From positions 573,001 to 637,000 of the forward strand of contig NC_081817.1 in NCBI RefSeq assembly GCF_030704535.1: 64,000 nt of DNA, written 5' to 3'. Below the pieces are notes generated by a model, which did not search any database, was not told where the DNA came from, and worked only from the letters and a program-made list of their open reading frames with translations. The DNA comes from Vitis vinifera (taxonomy: Eukaryota; Streptophyta; Magnoliopsida; Vitales; Vitaceae). A program made the translations under genes and the position numbers. Each line of letters begins with the position of its first letter. The first letter of the stretch is position 1. Positions 25,672 through 38,424 of the stretch are shown here, in pieces.

Positions 25672-27447
25672 ACATTTTGTTATAACTTGTTTACCTTTTT
25701 ATCCTTAGTTTATTTGAATATTTACTAAATTGCCATTCTACAACACCTAATTGACTCATTAAAAATAATATTACTATAATTTCAATTTCTTTTCCAATTT
25801 AGACACTTTTTGTTATGATGATATTTTATCATTGATTTTATATTATATATACCATATTATTATTTATTTTGTTTAATAATTATATCATTAGGAATGATAT
25901 TTCTGTAATTTCAATCAACTTTAATCCTCTTTCTTATTTAAACGTTGTGATTATATTTTATCCTTATTTTATATATATATATATTATATTTAATCACTCC
26001 AACCATTTTTCCCCACGTAGACACCACTTCTCTATTACCAGTGCCACGTCAGTTGCACCTTTTTGCAAAATGATAAAAAAAATATGAAGCCAATTTTACA
26101 TTAGTCGCCAAAATATAAAATTTCTCAAAGTTTTATCCTTCATTAAGACTTTTCACCCCTTATTCAAACTATACATGAAATCTCAATATTTTTTTTTTTC
26201 ATAATATGTTTGGAGAGTGGAAATAGAGAAATTATAAGGTATAAACATACTTGTTTGGATAAAAAGGATATTTTTTATGTTAAAATAAAAGTAAAATTAA
26301 TATTTATTAAATGCAAATATTAATAATTTTAAAATTAATATATACCAAATATATAAAATTTAGATATAAATTTTTTATAATGTTAAATTGTTATTTTTAT
26401 TTTAAAAAAATATGTATCTGACATAATCAGAAGTGTAGGCACAAAAGAAATAACAATAAATTTATATTTAAAAGATAAAAATATAGATACAATCTTTTAA
26501 AATATTCTTTAGAACAAAGAATTAATTCTCTTATTCCATAGTACAACAAAACTAAGAAAATTCTTCCCAAATATTTTCTCCTTTTTTGTGTAAATAATTC
26601 ATTTATTTATATAAATTTATGAATTAAAATAGATTAATTTCAAAATTAAAATAATTATTTGAATTTAAAATCATTTTTTAGTATTTCAAAATACACAATA
26701 CCTAAAAGCTTCCCCACTCTTTTTTTGTTGAAAATAAAAAACCAAATGAGTCACAAAAGCTAAATTTTAAGACAAATTGGAATCATTAACTATTACTATT
26801 AACTATGAATTATGAATTCATGAACAACTCTTGAATTTGAATCTCAAATTGCATTTCCCTTATGACATAAGGACACGTGGAACAAATCTAGTTTATGAAC
26901 AGACGGAATGATGATGAATATTATAAATTTATATAAAATATAAATTAAGACAAAATGGTTACCATACATTTTAGTGATCAAGATATATATATTTTTAGGT
27001 ACATATATATTTTAGGTCTCCTTCAAAATAAATGTTGAAAATGATCGTTGAAAAAACCAAACTTCTATCGATTGGAAAGGATTCCATCACATTAATTCCA
27101 ACAAGGGAGGTGTGTTCCTAAGGGATTACCTTCCATTTCACACCCTAAACAAAGCGAGGAATTTTGAGGGGCCACAAGTTCGACAGAACCTATCTAACGA
27201 CATCATGGCCTACAATAATTACTTAGAGGGAAGTCGTTGCAATTAAGATACAACAACTACCATTTTAAGAGATTATCCCGATTTTGAAAAATGAATTGAA
27301 AAGGTTTGTCAAATACATAATTTTTATAAAAACACACACCCAAACATTAATCATTATGTGTTTTTAACTTTTTTTCAAAATCATTCTCAAATGAATTTTA
27401 AATATTAATATAAATCAATATAAAAATGTTATTGAGCTAGGACATAT

Positions 27448-27499
<52 letters not shown>

Positions 27500-28203
27500 T
27501 AAAATATCAAAATTAAAGCCATACCCTACTAATACATTTGAAGTCTATAAAAAATTCAAAGAGATTATATTAGTCATTTTTATTATTAAATAGTAGAGTA
27601 AAAGTTGTGTTTTTCAAGTGCTATTAAGTTAGTACTAATGAGAATTAATTTTAAATATAACTTTATATAAAATTGGGGCTCCTTTTCTTTAAAAAAAAAA
27701 AAAAGAAAATGAAAAAAAATACGAATAATGACCTTTAGTCATAGGGAAAGGACTAAAGATGTGACCATATCACCCCATTGCCTACTTTTTTTTTTTTCTT
27801 TTCTCTCTCTTTTCCCTTCACTTTTTCTATTCATTGCAATGTTTTCATTGTGATCCAAATGTCAATTTCTAGTACCAAACTGTTAGTGCATGCTACCTAT
27901 ATGTTCAATCTAATCATCATGTCTCCTCAGGACCTCAACTTCATACATCATATATAATGACAAGGGACCCTAATAAAATCTTACTACCAAACACTTTGCT
28001 CCCTTTGATTATTGATTAGTTGCAATATTTACATCTAAAATTCAAGTGAAAAAGAAAATATTGTATATATCTATATTTAATATTTTAATATTTTTTTCTT
28101 GATTTTTTCTTAATTATTACATATAAGAGTGAATATAATATTAAAAAAAATATCATAAGATATAAATATTTTTGTTTTATGAAATAATGGGTTGTGTGTG
28201 ATT
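25672..28203. other. AT-rich spacer, no gene seen
   Basis: Mostly A/T with degenerate repeats. A slightly GC-richer island at about 27,010-27,250 has no open frame of note. Confidence 0.5.
27455..27497. repeat. (AT)n microsatellite, about 21 units
   Basis: Perfect alternating AT over 43 bases. Confidence 0.95.
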
Positions 28204-28502
28204 ATTTTGAAATCACGGTTTTTTGTCTTTAAACGTGTTATACAAATATCGACATAACTTATGACAAATTAAGATCTCACAATTTTAATTCAAGTATCAT
28301 TGTTTTCAAAGTTTATGGACTTAGTCAAAATATTGTGAATACAACCGTGATCAAACAATTTTGGAACTTGTATTTTGAAATATAGATCTTTTAAATGTGC
28401 AGTATATAAAGATTGATATAAGTTGTAATAAATAAAGATCTCACATCTAATCTAAATGTCTCTGTCTTTGAAAATTATTGGCTTAGTAAAAATATCATAG
28501 AG
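28204..28502 (+). repeat. diverged direct repeat, about 140 bp units
   Basis: Copies at about 28,204-28,343 and 28,371-28,502 share the order TTTTGAAAT...GATCTCACA...CTTAGTCAAAATAT / CTTAGTAAAAATAT, with substitutions throughout. Non-coding. Confidence 0.6.
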
Positions 28503-31500
28503 ATCAACATGATAATTTTCAAGGGAGGAAATTTCCACCACCCGTGGTACTATTCCTTAACTAGGGTTTTGTGGATTGTGATCATTTGGGTTAAAATTTA
28601 AGCTACAAAATGCTAAATTTGGGCAGCCATGAGGTTTGTTAATTACTTTTTGTAAGTGATGTCACAAAAAGACGGGGAAACGACATGTATGATGGAAGAG
28701 CTTGTTTCACGTTTATAAAAATAGTACATTTGAAAATATGGAAAGAAACCCACTAGCAGGTTTGGGCCATTTTAGTGGAATATTAGGTAGGCCAATTTGA
28801 ACCCCTTCTAGGAGACCTTTTTGACTGAAGAGATGGGACACAAGCATATGGTTCCTTGTTTTCCTCTTGATTTTTTCCTATTGGATGAGGCCTTTTTGTT
28901 AATCTTATGCAAATTGCTTAATGTGAAAGAGAGATTAGATTGATTTAATTAACACATTGATTCAATCATACTAGGGGGATTATTATTAAATTGAATATAT
29001 TTTATTTTTATAAGTTTGATTTTGATTATGGGTTCATCCATGTTAACTTTTTCGGTTTAATGAAATGAATAACATTTGCATTTTTAGGTTAAATTTGAAT
29101 AGGTTTAATTGATATAAATTAAAGTATCATTAAGACTTTATATTTAAGATAGAAGTTAAGAAAAGAAAAATTCTCTTAGGGGGTGTTATTTTATTTATAT
29201 TTATTTTTACTAAAATTAATTTATTTTCTTACTTTAGTTAAAAAAAATTTACCTTTTTTTTCTTAATTTAAAATTTAGTTTTAAAATTATTGATTGGATA
29301 TAAAAAATGTTAAAATATTTAACCTTTCTTAATACTAAAAGTGAATTATCAAAAGTATAGTGAATCTATTGATTTTTTTTTTCTTTTTATTTCTTAATAC
29401 TTAATAAAATACAATATTAAAAAAATAACAATTTAATACTTAATTTTGTTAATGATTATTTTAATCTTAAGTTCTAATTAGATTTAAGTAAAATAAATAA
29501 ATATCACTTTAATGTAAATGATGAGTTAATTAAATAATGTTATTGATGAATATAAAAAATGTTTGACTTATTTTTACTTTCTATTTGCAACTCTAAATCC
29601 ATATCAAAACACTTACTATTTTTGGAAAAAAATTATTTTCTAAATCAATCACTAACTAAGAATCTTTTATTTAACTAACAAAGTAGCTCCAAAAGTTGGG
29701 AAATTAAATAAAAGATAAATATACTCAAATTAAATGTGAAAAATCAGTGGTGGGCTTATGATTTAAGAAGATACGATCCTCTGTGTGAAAGAGAAAGTAT
29801 AAATTGAAATAGTAGAAAGCTAGTGGGTTGTCACCATTGAGATGTGAAGTGTGAATACAAGATTTAATGTGTGGAACAGGAGATAGACTGAGGAAAAATA
29901 AAGGCAATAATTGTCACATGTTTTAATATTTCTTTTTTTCTTGTTATCAACTAGTTGGATTGGATAGAGATCTCATCCAAAGTAAGACCAACAAGTTTTT
30001 ATTGATTTTTTATTACAATATTTTAAAATTTTGAAGTTGATTTAGAAGACATCATCTACCATAGAATATTAGGTGTCTGTATCTTGATTTTATTCATTTT
30101 ATTTTTTTTCATGTAGATCTTACTTTAATAGCTTATATATGTAATCTCATTTTATTGTATGTTTAAATAATTTAAATTTTAGATTTAAAGTTTAAAATTA
30201 TGTAAGATTTTCCTTGGAAATGAATAATCAAAGTAAATAAAAATCAGAATAATTGAAATGAGAAAAAAAAAAAAAAAAAAACCTTGAATTAAAGAGGAAG
30301 TGAAGTTTGAAATTTACATAAATTATTTAATAATTATTATTTTATAAGTTAAGATATACATCAAGTTGTGAGTTAAATATGATGTGGCAACATTGGGAAT
30401 AATTTATCCTTTTTTTTTTCTCATAAGTTGACAATGCTACTATTTAGAGTCTTAGATCTTTGTACTGCGCCAATCATGCAATGAGACAATTATTCCAAAA
30501 AATAATAAATTTTCAAATAAAAACCATTTAAATTAAATATGGAATATTTCAAAATCAAAAAATAAAAATGACTGAATATATATATATATATATATAATTT
30601 TAATTATATAATTATTGTGAGCTGGAAAATAGAGCAATTTATTAATGAAAGTGACATAATAGTTTTGAATATGAACATTCCTACTATTGTGATGGAGTGC
30701 TTCTTTTGAACTCTGTGGTAAGGTCTTGTACTGCGCCTAATAAAGACAAGACAACCCTCCCATAGTTGCCAAAAATATTTGAAAATGAGTATGAAATATG
30801 AAAACCCCAATAAATTCCTATTTCTATCCTATTCCAATATTTGCCAAAATAATATGATCGGGCTGTTTATCCATGATTAGTTTTTATGACGCTTTCGCCT
30901 ATAACCCCGCCTTATCATACCTCTCAACCTTATGATACTTGCAACGAATGAGATCTAATTTGTCACCTTCCAAGATTAAGTTATAAATCAACATAATCTT
31001 CATAATCTTTAAACTAATTGAAACTTTGCCATCATTTTGTCATAATTTTCCCTCCCTCCTCCCAAATTCCCCCTTTTCATAAGATAATGTTTATAGGATC
31101 TTTATACGTGTACAGTAAGAAATTTAACAAGTAAGATCTTATTTTAATTTCTAAATCAATTGCAACAAGAAGTTTTCGTGTTCTCAATATATATGGCTCT
31201 TGTGCATTTTCTTTAAAGACGCAATTTACAAGCCAAATTGTGTTATACTACTTAAATCATCAAACCCAGACTCTTCTAGATCAAATTTGTAATCGACAAG
31301 TTATTTCATTCAAAGTATAAATCAAGTTGAACTCCTCTTTGTATTTGTAAAGTCTCTACAAAGAATGAATTGATATTTTTTTAACGGAGAGATCAACTAT
31401 GCATGCCTCACGGTTTGGAGATGACTCATTTTTATAAAGTTAATATATTTATTGTTAATGTATTGTTAGTAAAACTAAAACCTTTCTATTTAAGAATACA

Positions 31501-34500
31501 AAATATTTTTATATGAATTTTGCTTAATTTGTTGAGGATTGTTTGATTATAAAACTAACTTTTATAAAATTATTAAATTTGATATATTTACCTTTAAATG
31601 TTAAGTAATGAGTTTACGAAATAGAAAGAAAAAAAATGTTTTATAAGTAGTTGTAAGTTTTGGCTAATGAAAGGCACAAAACTATTTTGAATACTAACAT
31701 GATTAATCACTTAAATTAAATCAATAAATCAATGTCTTAAATACCTTTTTAAATTATCATAATTGTTTTGTTACATTTAATTAATATTTGAAATGACAAA
31801 TTCATCATGATTTGTATGAGTTCACAAGGGTCGATATCCTCAAGTTTTACTAGTCGCAAACCTAATATTACGTTTGATTAACATTGGGTTGAACAAGTTT
31901 TGATGTATGCATATTGCCATGTGTCATTTAAGGATTAGTTGATTTGTCATTACATATAAAGTGGTAGAAAAACAAAATTAAATCATTGAATACAAATTTT
32001 GTGAAGAATCTTACAAATTTTTCCAATGATGCAAGCTTGGAAACACAACTAGATAGGCCATTTAACTTCATGGCCCATGTTAACAAGCTAAAGAAAACCA
32101 TATACCCACCTACCAAATAATACCCCATGTAGATATGAGATTCATCATTGTAGGGTAGGAACTTATCGTAGATCTTTTTTGTTTGTTTAGCCACATTATT
32201 TGGAGATAGAAAAAATGTGGATTTTTTCAATATATATGCATGTATGTATATTTTTCCTAATTTATTTTTGTTGTGGTAATAATGAATTAAAGATTTATTT
32301 TTCCTAATTATTTGATTTGAAAATTAAGAAAATGTTACTTAAAAGTTATAACTTCCTCGATGAAAAAAAGAAAAATTATTATTACGATGAGTTTTTCAAA
32401 AATTGATGGACCAATGTCTTAAAGAAATGGACCAATGTCTTAAAGAAAGCAAGTTGAAACTTGCAAGAAACGAATATACATGAAACTTGTACTCATAATT
32501 GAATTTAAACCTAGTAACTTCAATTATTGATTTGATGGCACAAAAAATAAGTCCTCTAATGCTTTAAACAAATTAAAGAATAATAATAATAATTAAAAAA
32601 AATGAAAATTTCATATGTGCTTTGCCTAGACAATATAAATTCTATTGTTAATGAACCTATTAACTACATATTTGAGATTTTCCCTTTATGTTGATTCTTA
32701 GAAAATTTGAGGGGGAAAATGAAGAAAAGAAAATAAATAAGAAATTAGAAGGAAAAAAGTGATAAAAAAAATAAAAAATAAATTTAAATTAATAAATTAT
32801 TTTCACATGTTTTTTCAAATCAATTTAACTTATTTCCTTTTCTATATAAAAATTAAATCATTTGAGCATGTATAAGTTTCTAATTAATTTTAATTATATT
32901 TGATTTTCTCTTAAATTTTCTTGATAAACCAAAAATTAAAAAAAAATTATTTTTTATAATAACTTTTTTCTTTTCTTAGCATTTTCCATAAACCAAACAT
33001 GATTTAAGAGTATAAAATTTTTCTAACACAAATGGGTTAAAGGTGGCGCACAAACCAGCTGTCCAACTTAGGCTAGTAGCAGAGGGTAGGACCGTACGGA
33101 CCACACTAAAACCCAAGGAATCAGACTTGGATTGCAGTGGACAGCTCGGCCCATATCGTTCATGTGGATAGCTCAGCCCAAATCATCATGCTTGGGTCAA
33201 ATGAAATTTCTCACCATATGGCCATCCATTTTAGATCATCCGAGAAATAATAGTAATAATAATATCAAATACTAACATTACGTTTGGATCATTATTATTA
33301 TTATTATTATTTTAAAAATAAAAGCTCGTATTTGCTCTTATATCAAAAGATTATTTGATTAAAATCATCCCAATTTTATTAATATGCCCTTTTCCATATT
33401 TAAACTTGAAAAATAATCAGTTTTATATATATATATATATACATATAAATGTCCTTCAACATTTGTATCATTTTCATATATATTTTGGAAGAATAGAGGG
33501 TGTTTTGGTTAGAAAAAAGGTTATTTTTTAGGCTTGAAAATGCTTTTTAAAATTTGAGGAAGTAAAAGATTTAACTTTCTCATAGTCTTAAAATATTGAA
33601 AAGTGCTTTTAAGAACATGAGATAATTTTTTATTTTTTACATAAAAGTTCTAATATTTTGTATAGGAAAATCTTCTATTCAAAATATTTAGGAGAATTAT
33701 TCTTCATTTAATTTGTGGTAAGAAAAAACTGTTTTATAATATTTCTTAAAAGCAATCACAATTAATTGGAATTTGATGATATAAAAATTTTGTGATAGAT
33801 GATAATCTACTCTTGGTAGTTCCTTCTAGCATGTAGGTTGAAGTAAAAAAATAAATAAATAAAAATAATAATAAAAAGATAAATTTTTTTCACATTTTCC
33901 TAATGAAAATACAAAGATTTTTTTTTCATTATTTTTAAAAAAGCCATTTTTCTTTCTTTTTTCTCCTTTGTATTTTTTTATTCCCTTTTTTTCATGATGC
34001 CCAACATAAGAAAATATTTTTTTAAGTATTTTTTTTTATCTTAATACCTTTATTGACTATAACCTAAGATTATGTTTGGTTCCCGAAAAATGCTAAGGAA
34101 ATAAAAAAAAATACAAAGAAAAATTATTTTTTTTATATTTGGTTGTCCTATGAAAAACATTAAAGAAAATCAAATATAATTAAAACTAATTAAAATTTTA
34201 TGTATTTTTAAATTATTTAATCTTTATATTGATGAGTTAAAATAAATAAAATGAGTTTGAAGTAATAAAAATAATAATTTATTAATTTTTAATCTATTTT
34301 TTTTATTTTTCTTCAACTTTTACTTCATATTTTCTTTACCTTACATTTTCTTTCAAATTTTATGCATTAAACGTAGCTAATGTCATGCAATTAGACACCT
34401 TGAGAAAAGTGTGGGAAATAAGCCTTTTTTTTTTCATTTTTTTTTTTAGTGCTCATATTCATCTTCCCAATCATTAGGGTTAGAGTATTGTTTCAGATAT

Positions 34501-35019
34501 GTGGGCAGGTGTAAACTTGGCTCAGTGGGCTTCTAAATGTTCATTGGGAAACTTCTTGGGTTGGGTGTCCTACAAAGGTAGAGCTTTGGGCTTTGCCATT
34601 CATGCTGCTCCGATCATCTTTATGCGTTGTCATGTCATGCTTTTAGGGCCCTTATCATAATATTGTGTTCATAAAATTCATCATAAAGAAGTGTCATGCA
34701 AAAAATAAAAAAAAACATTTTGTTTCCAAATCTAAACTAGACTATGCTATATTGAATTTTTGTTAATGGTCAATTTTAATATAACAATAAATTTGATTCT
34801 TTTGAATGATAAACGAAACAATTCTAATTGCAAAGTAATTTAATTTGGTAGTAATCATGTTAATCAAATTCTCCTATAATAACATTTTTAATGAAGGCAC
34901 CTTATAGCATTTTTAATGGTACATAAACATGTCAAAGAAGTGTGATATATTTTATATATGACTTTTAATGACACTATTGTCGTGAAATTGTTCAAATTAC
35001 ACAAACTAGCTACTAAGTT
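28503..35019. other. AT-rich spacer, no gene seen
   Basis: No reliable coding region. The sequence consists of A/T-rich low-complexity DNA with several short (AT)n runs (about 30,578 and 33,426). GC-richer islands at about 28,580-28,860, 33,030-33,240 and 34,490-34,650 have no open frame that I can assign. Confidence 0.45.
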
Positions 35020-35710
35020 TGAGAGTATTACAATGCGAGAAGTTAGGTGATATTATCAACTCGAAATTCAATTTAAGGAAGAAGATGTTTGAATCTAAGG
35101 GAGTTAGAAAAATCTTTGTCAACTATTAGAGAGGAGAATAAAGACATTGACTTATTTGTGAGATATCTTCAAACCTATGAGAAGTTACATAATTCTAAGA
35201 GATGTAAGGTTTTAGTTATGAAAGCTTTTGTAAATGAAGGTAATACCCTTTGAATAATATTTAACTTTTGTTGAGCTTTCTTTATTTGCTAGAAGGATTA
35301 CAAAATAATCACGCAAACTCACAAAAAATATATTGCAAAACCATACTAAAAAGAAAAAGATATAAAATTAAGCAAAAAGAAAATGAAAAAGATTCATTTA
35401 AGAAAAAGAAGGTAGGGTGCTTTGTCGTAAAGAAAAAGAAAAAGATCTAAATTAAGCAAAAAGGAAATGAACAAGATTCATGTAGGAATAAGAAAGTAGG
35501 GTGCTTTAACAGTGGAAAGTAAGTTGCATGGTTGTTAATTGTATTAGGCCTAAAAGAATATCAAGAAAGTTATGTAAATAGTTTGTAGTGATTTCAAGCC
35601 TGACAATTGTGAGTTAGACAACTCCTATGAGAATAAAGATAATAATGATCTTCTTAGTGAATTAAATCAAAATGGGAAAAGTGGTGACCATGCATTATAC
35701 AAGTAACATT
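35020..35710 (+). pseudogene. fossil copia-type gag fragment
   Basis: Conceptual translation in several frames recalls copia gag: a stretch like YQLEIQFKEEDV, then DLFVRYLQTYEKLHNSKRCKVLVMKAFV, a Lys-rich region, and VGCFNSGK, which resembles the start of a CCHC zinc knuckle with the second Cys replaced by Ser. Stops and frame changes interrupt it. A tandem duplication of about 80 bp (around 35,370-35,520) repeats the Lys-rich region and the GTAGGGTGCTTT motif. No pol follows. Confidence 0.5.
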
Positions 35711-36247
35711 AACATATCAAAAATGAATAAAATGACATCAAAAAGTAAAAAGCTTTGTTATGTAATAGAAAATTTGATTTTTTTTTAATTCTTTACATTG
35801 AACATAATTTTGTAATCAATAAAAATAAAGTTATAACAATTAGAAATTTAAAAAAGAAAAAGAGAAATGACGTGACCAATATCGACGTATTTCAACTCAA
35901 GCCTAAAATATTGAATAAAATAATTAGTAAAAGGAACAAACATGACATAAGATATATTACAAAGTTGAGATTCCTATTAGTAGGAAATTACCCATCCTAT
36001 TCTAGTAAGTGACAAACATGATATAAGATATATTACCAAGTAGGGATTCTTATTAATTAAAAAACAACTTTTGCCAAGGCAAAAAAGGTGTTTCATATGT
36101 AAAAAGATATTTGACATCACTTCTTTTTACACCGAAATAAGTTTAGACATGATAAAAGTAAGTTTGGACATTGATTTTTTTAATTTCATATTTTCACATT
36201 TAATTTTTTAAAATATAAAATTATATATAAATTAATAGGCTTCTAGC
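35711..36247. other. AT-rich spacer before MITE
   Basis: Contains a small direct repeat (ACAAACATGACATAAGATATATTAC at about 35,935, again near 36,011). No gene seen. Confidence 0.45.
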
Positions 36248-36711
36248 TAGAAATGGCAATGGGGTAGGTTCGGGACGGGTCGCCCCCATCCCAACCTCGT
36301 CCCGTTTATTAAAAACAATTCTCATCCCTGTCCTGCCCCGTTTAGCTTTTTTTTTTTTTAATTTTTTTTAAATTACTTTAAAAAATTTTAATTACATTAA
36401 AATAAATATATTTTATAAATAATAAAATTATTATATTTTTTATAACTTATTTTATTAAATTTTTTTTATTATTATCTATATATTAAAAATAATAAAATAA
36501 AATTTTAAATTAAATTTAATTTTAAAATTAATTTTATATATAAACAGGGTGGGATAGGGCAGGGCGGGATGAGGCAATACCCGAATCCGTCCCGGATTTA
36601 AAAAAAAAAATCTCATACCCGTCCCAAACCCGTTTATTAAATTTAAACCACGTCCCATTAGGGGTGGGGCGGGGCGGGTACCCGAAAAAACCTGTCACGC
36701 TGCCATCCTTA
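36248..36711. mobile_element. hAT-type MITE with 8-bp target-site duplication
   Basis: 464-bp element flanked by CTTCTAGC (36240-36247) and CTTCTGGC (36712-36719), an 8-bp duplication with one mismatch. Terminal inverted repeats start TAGAAATGGCA and, from the right, TAAGGATGGCA. Subterminal regions are GC-rich (GGGGCGGGGCGGGT type) around an AT-rich core. The 8-bp duplication and TIR are those of non-autonomous hAT elements. No transposase. Confidence 0.82.
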
Positions 36712-36719
36712 CTTCTGGC

Positions 36720-37295
36720 TTCATTTCTTATTTAGGTTTTTAAAATTTGAATTATTTGATTAAAAGGATAAATGGAAACCTAATTTTTGAAATTCAATCA
36801 TCTATCATTTTTTTATTTTAATAAAAATATCCTCATTATTTTTTTTATAAAAATAATATTTTATTTAAAAATTTATATATAAATACTTAAAATTATAAAA
36901 AAGACTTATGTAAAAAATTATTTACTTAAAAAAAAAAAACTCAAATTCACAATTTGGGATTATTTAATTCCCTCTAACCAAATAGTTCTTAAAAATTTCC
37001 GCGTTGTAACCTCGACTTCTTACTTCGCGTTTCCGCCTCATTAGCGTGCCAACGGAGACCTAACGGATGGTTCCGATGTCGCAGTGAATGGGACGGTATA
37101 AAGTAATGAAATTCTTTTGATGACGTGGTAATTTATGATTGGATGAGACTTTTTTGTGGAGTATAGTGGGAAAAAGTCTATTAGGAAAATCCATCCTTTT
37201 CTATCCCTCCATCACATAAAAGATATTGTACTAAGTGTGCAGCAAAATGGAATATGACCATCAAATAAAACAAAAAACTCATAGTGGAAATCTGA
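36720..37295. other. spacer upstream of the zinc-finger gene promoter
   Basis: AT-rich to about 36,990, then rising GC toward the promoter. No gene seen. Confidence 0.4.
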
Positions 37296-38424
37296 CGTGG
37301 CATCTACAGATAGTATTCCCCTAGTGTCACCCACCCACAGGGAACGCGTAAAGTATGACCCGCTTCCAGCCTTCATTACCCGGTCACAGTTGGTCCACAC
37401 CCTTTGCTATCCAAACCCAAGACCCACGCGCACCCCGGCCACTCCGCCATCTCAACCCTCCACGTCGTTCCTCAACGCTCGGTATCGGGCGTGGTGGACA
37501 AAGAATCTGAAGCCCAAAACACGCGTGGACCCACGTGAATTTGTGTTGAATTTGGGCTGCATTTGAGTTTCATTTAGCAGCTAGCTCCCTTTGAAGTTTG
37601 ACTTTGACTGAGGAGAAACTGCGAAGAAGGAAAAGTCTCACCTTCCTCCCATCTTCTTCGCTCACCTCACCGCCTTTGGAGAAGAAATATAAATTCATGT
37701 GAACTCTTCTCCTTGGAATTCAACTTGAGTTTTCTCCATTTTTGTTATCTCTGCCAACTACTACTCTTTGAGGTACGTTCTTGTGAAGGAAAGTTCAGGT
37801 CTGTTTGGTTGCCGAGAAAGTCTAGAAACCAAACGGATTTTCAGTTTTTTTTTTTTCTTTTCTTTTCTTGTTTTTCGGGAAACCAAAGAGATTACAGCTA
37901 AGTTTTGATTCTGGGTGTCGTGGAATTAGTCGTTCAAGTTGAATTTTTCTCCTCTGGGCTACCAGTTCTGACCGATTATTGGGTTGCTTCTATTGTTGTT
38001 GTTGTTATTATTATTATTATTATTATTATTTTATTGTTTGAGTCGGTTAGACGATTCTAGAAATGTTGAATGGGAAGAGCAAACCCTTTAAATCCCAGAA
38101 ACTTTTGAGTTTTGTTTTGTTTTTCGGTTGATGAGGAGAAGGGAAATCAATTTTGAATCTTAATATTTTATGTTGGTGTTTTCAAGATGAAAAGCTCACC
38201 TCTTGTAAGCAAATTGGAGGTATTAGGCTGGGTTGAGTGGTAGTCTTTATTTTCTCAGCTCGCAATTAATGGAGATGATAAGATTCGAAGTTTTGTTTCT
38301 TAGCAACCAAACAGAATTTATTTTATCTGAGCTCCAGTTACAGCCTACTGTTTGTTTGTTTATTTATTTGTTTTCATAGGCTGATCACAGTGCTGAATAT
38401 GAATTTATTGTCTTGCAGGGTTAC
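37296..38424 (+). promoter_or_regulatory. promoter, leader exon and leader intron of CCCH gene
   Basis: GC-richer promoter with a G-box CACGTG (37532-37537) and two closely spaced W-box cores TTGAC (37598-37602 and 37604-37608). A TATAAAT sits at 37688-37694. The 5' leader exon appears to end at 37772 before GTACGT, with an intron of 646 bp to the TTGCAG acceptor at 38418, seven bases before the ATG. W-boxes are targets of WRKY factors and fit the stress-induced expression of this zinc-finger family. The leader intron includes (TTA/ATT)n at about 38,003-38,030. Confidence 0.6.

Noticed and set aside
37297..37566. 89-codon plus-strand open frame upstream of the CCCH gene
   Set aside because: It lies before the TATA motif and contains the G-box region; low-complexity Pro/Thr composition and no domain. 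Better read as promoter.
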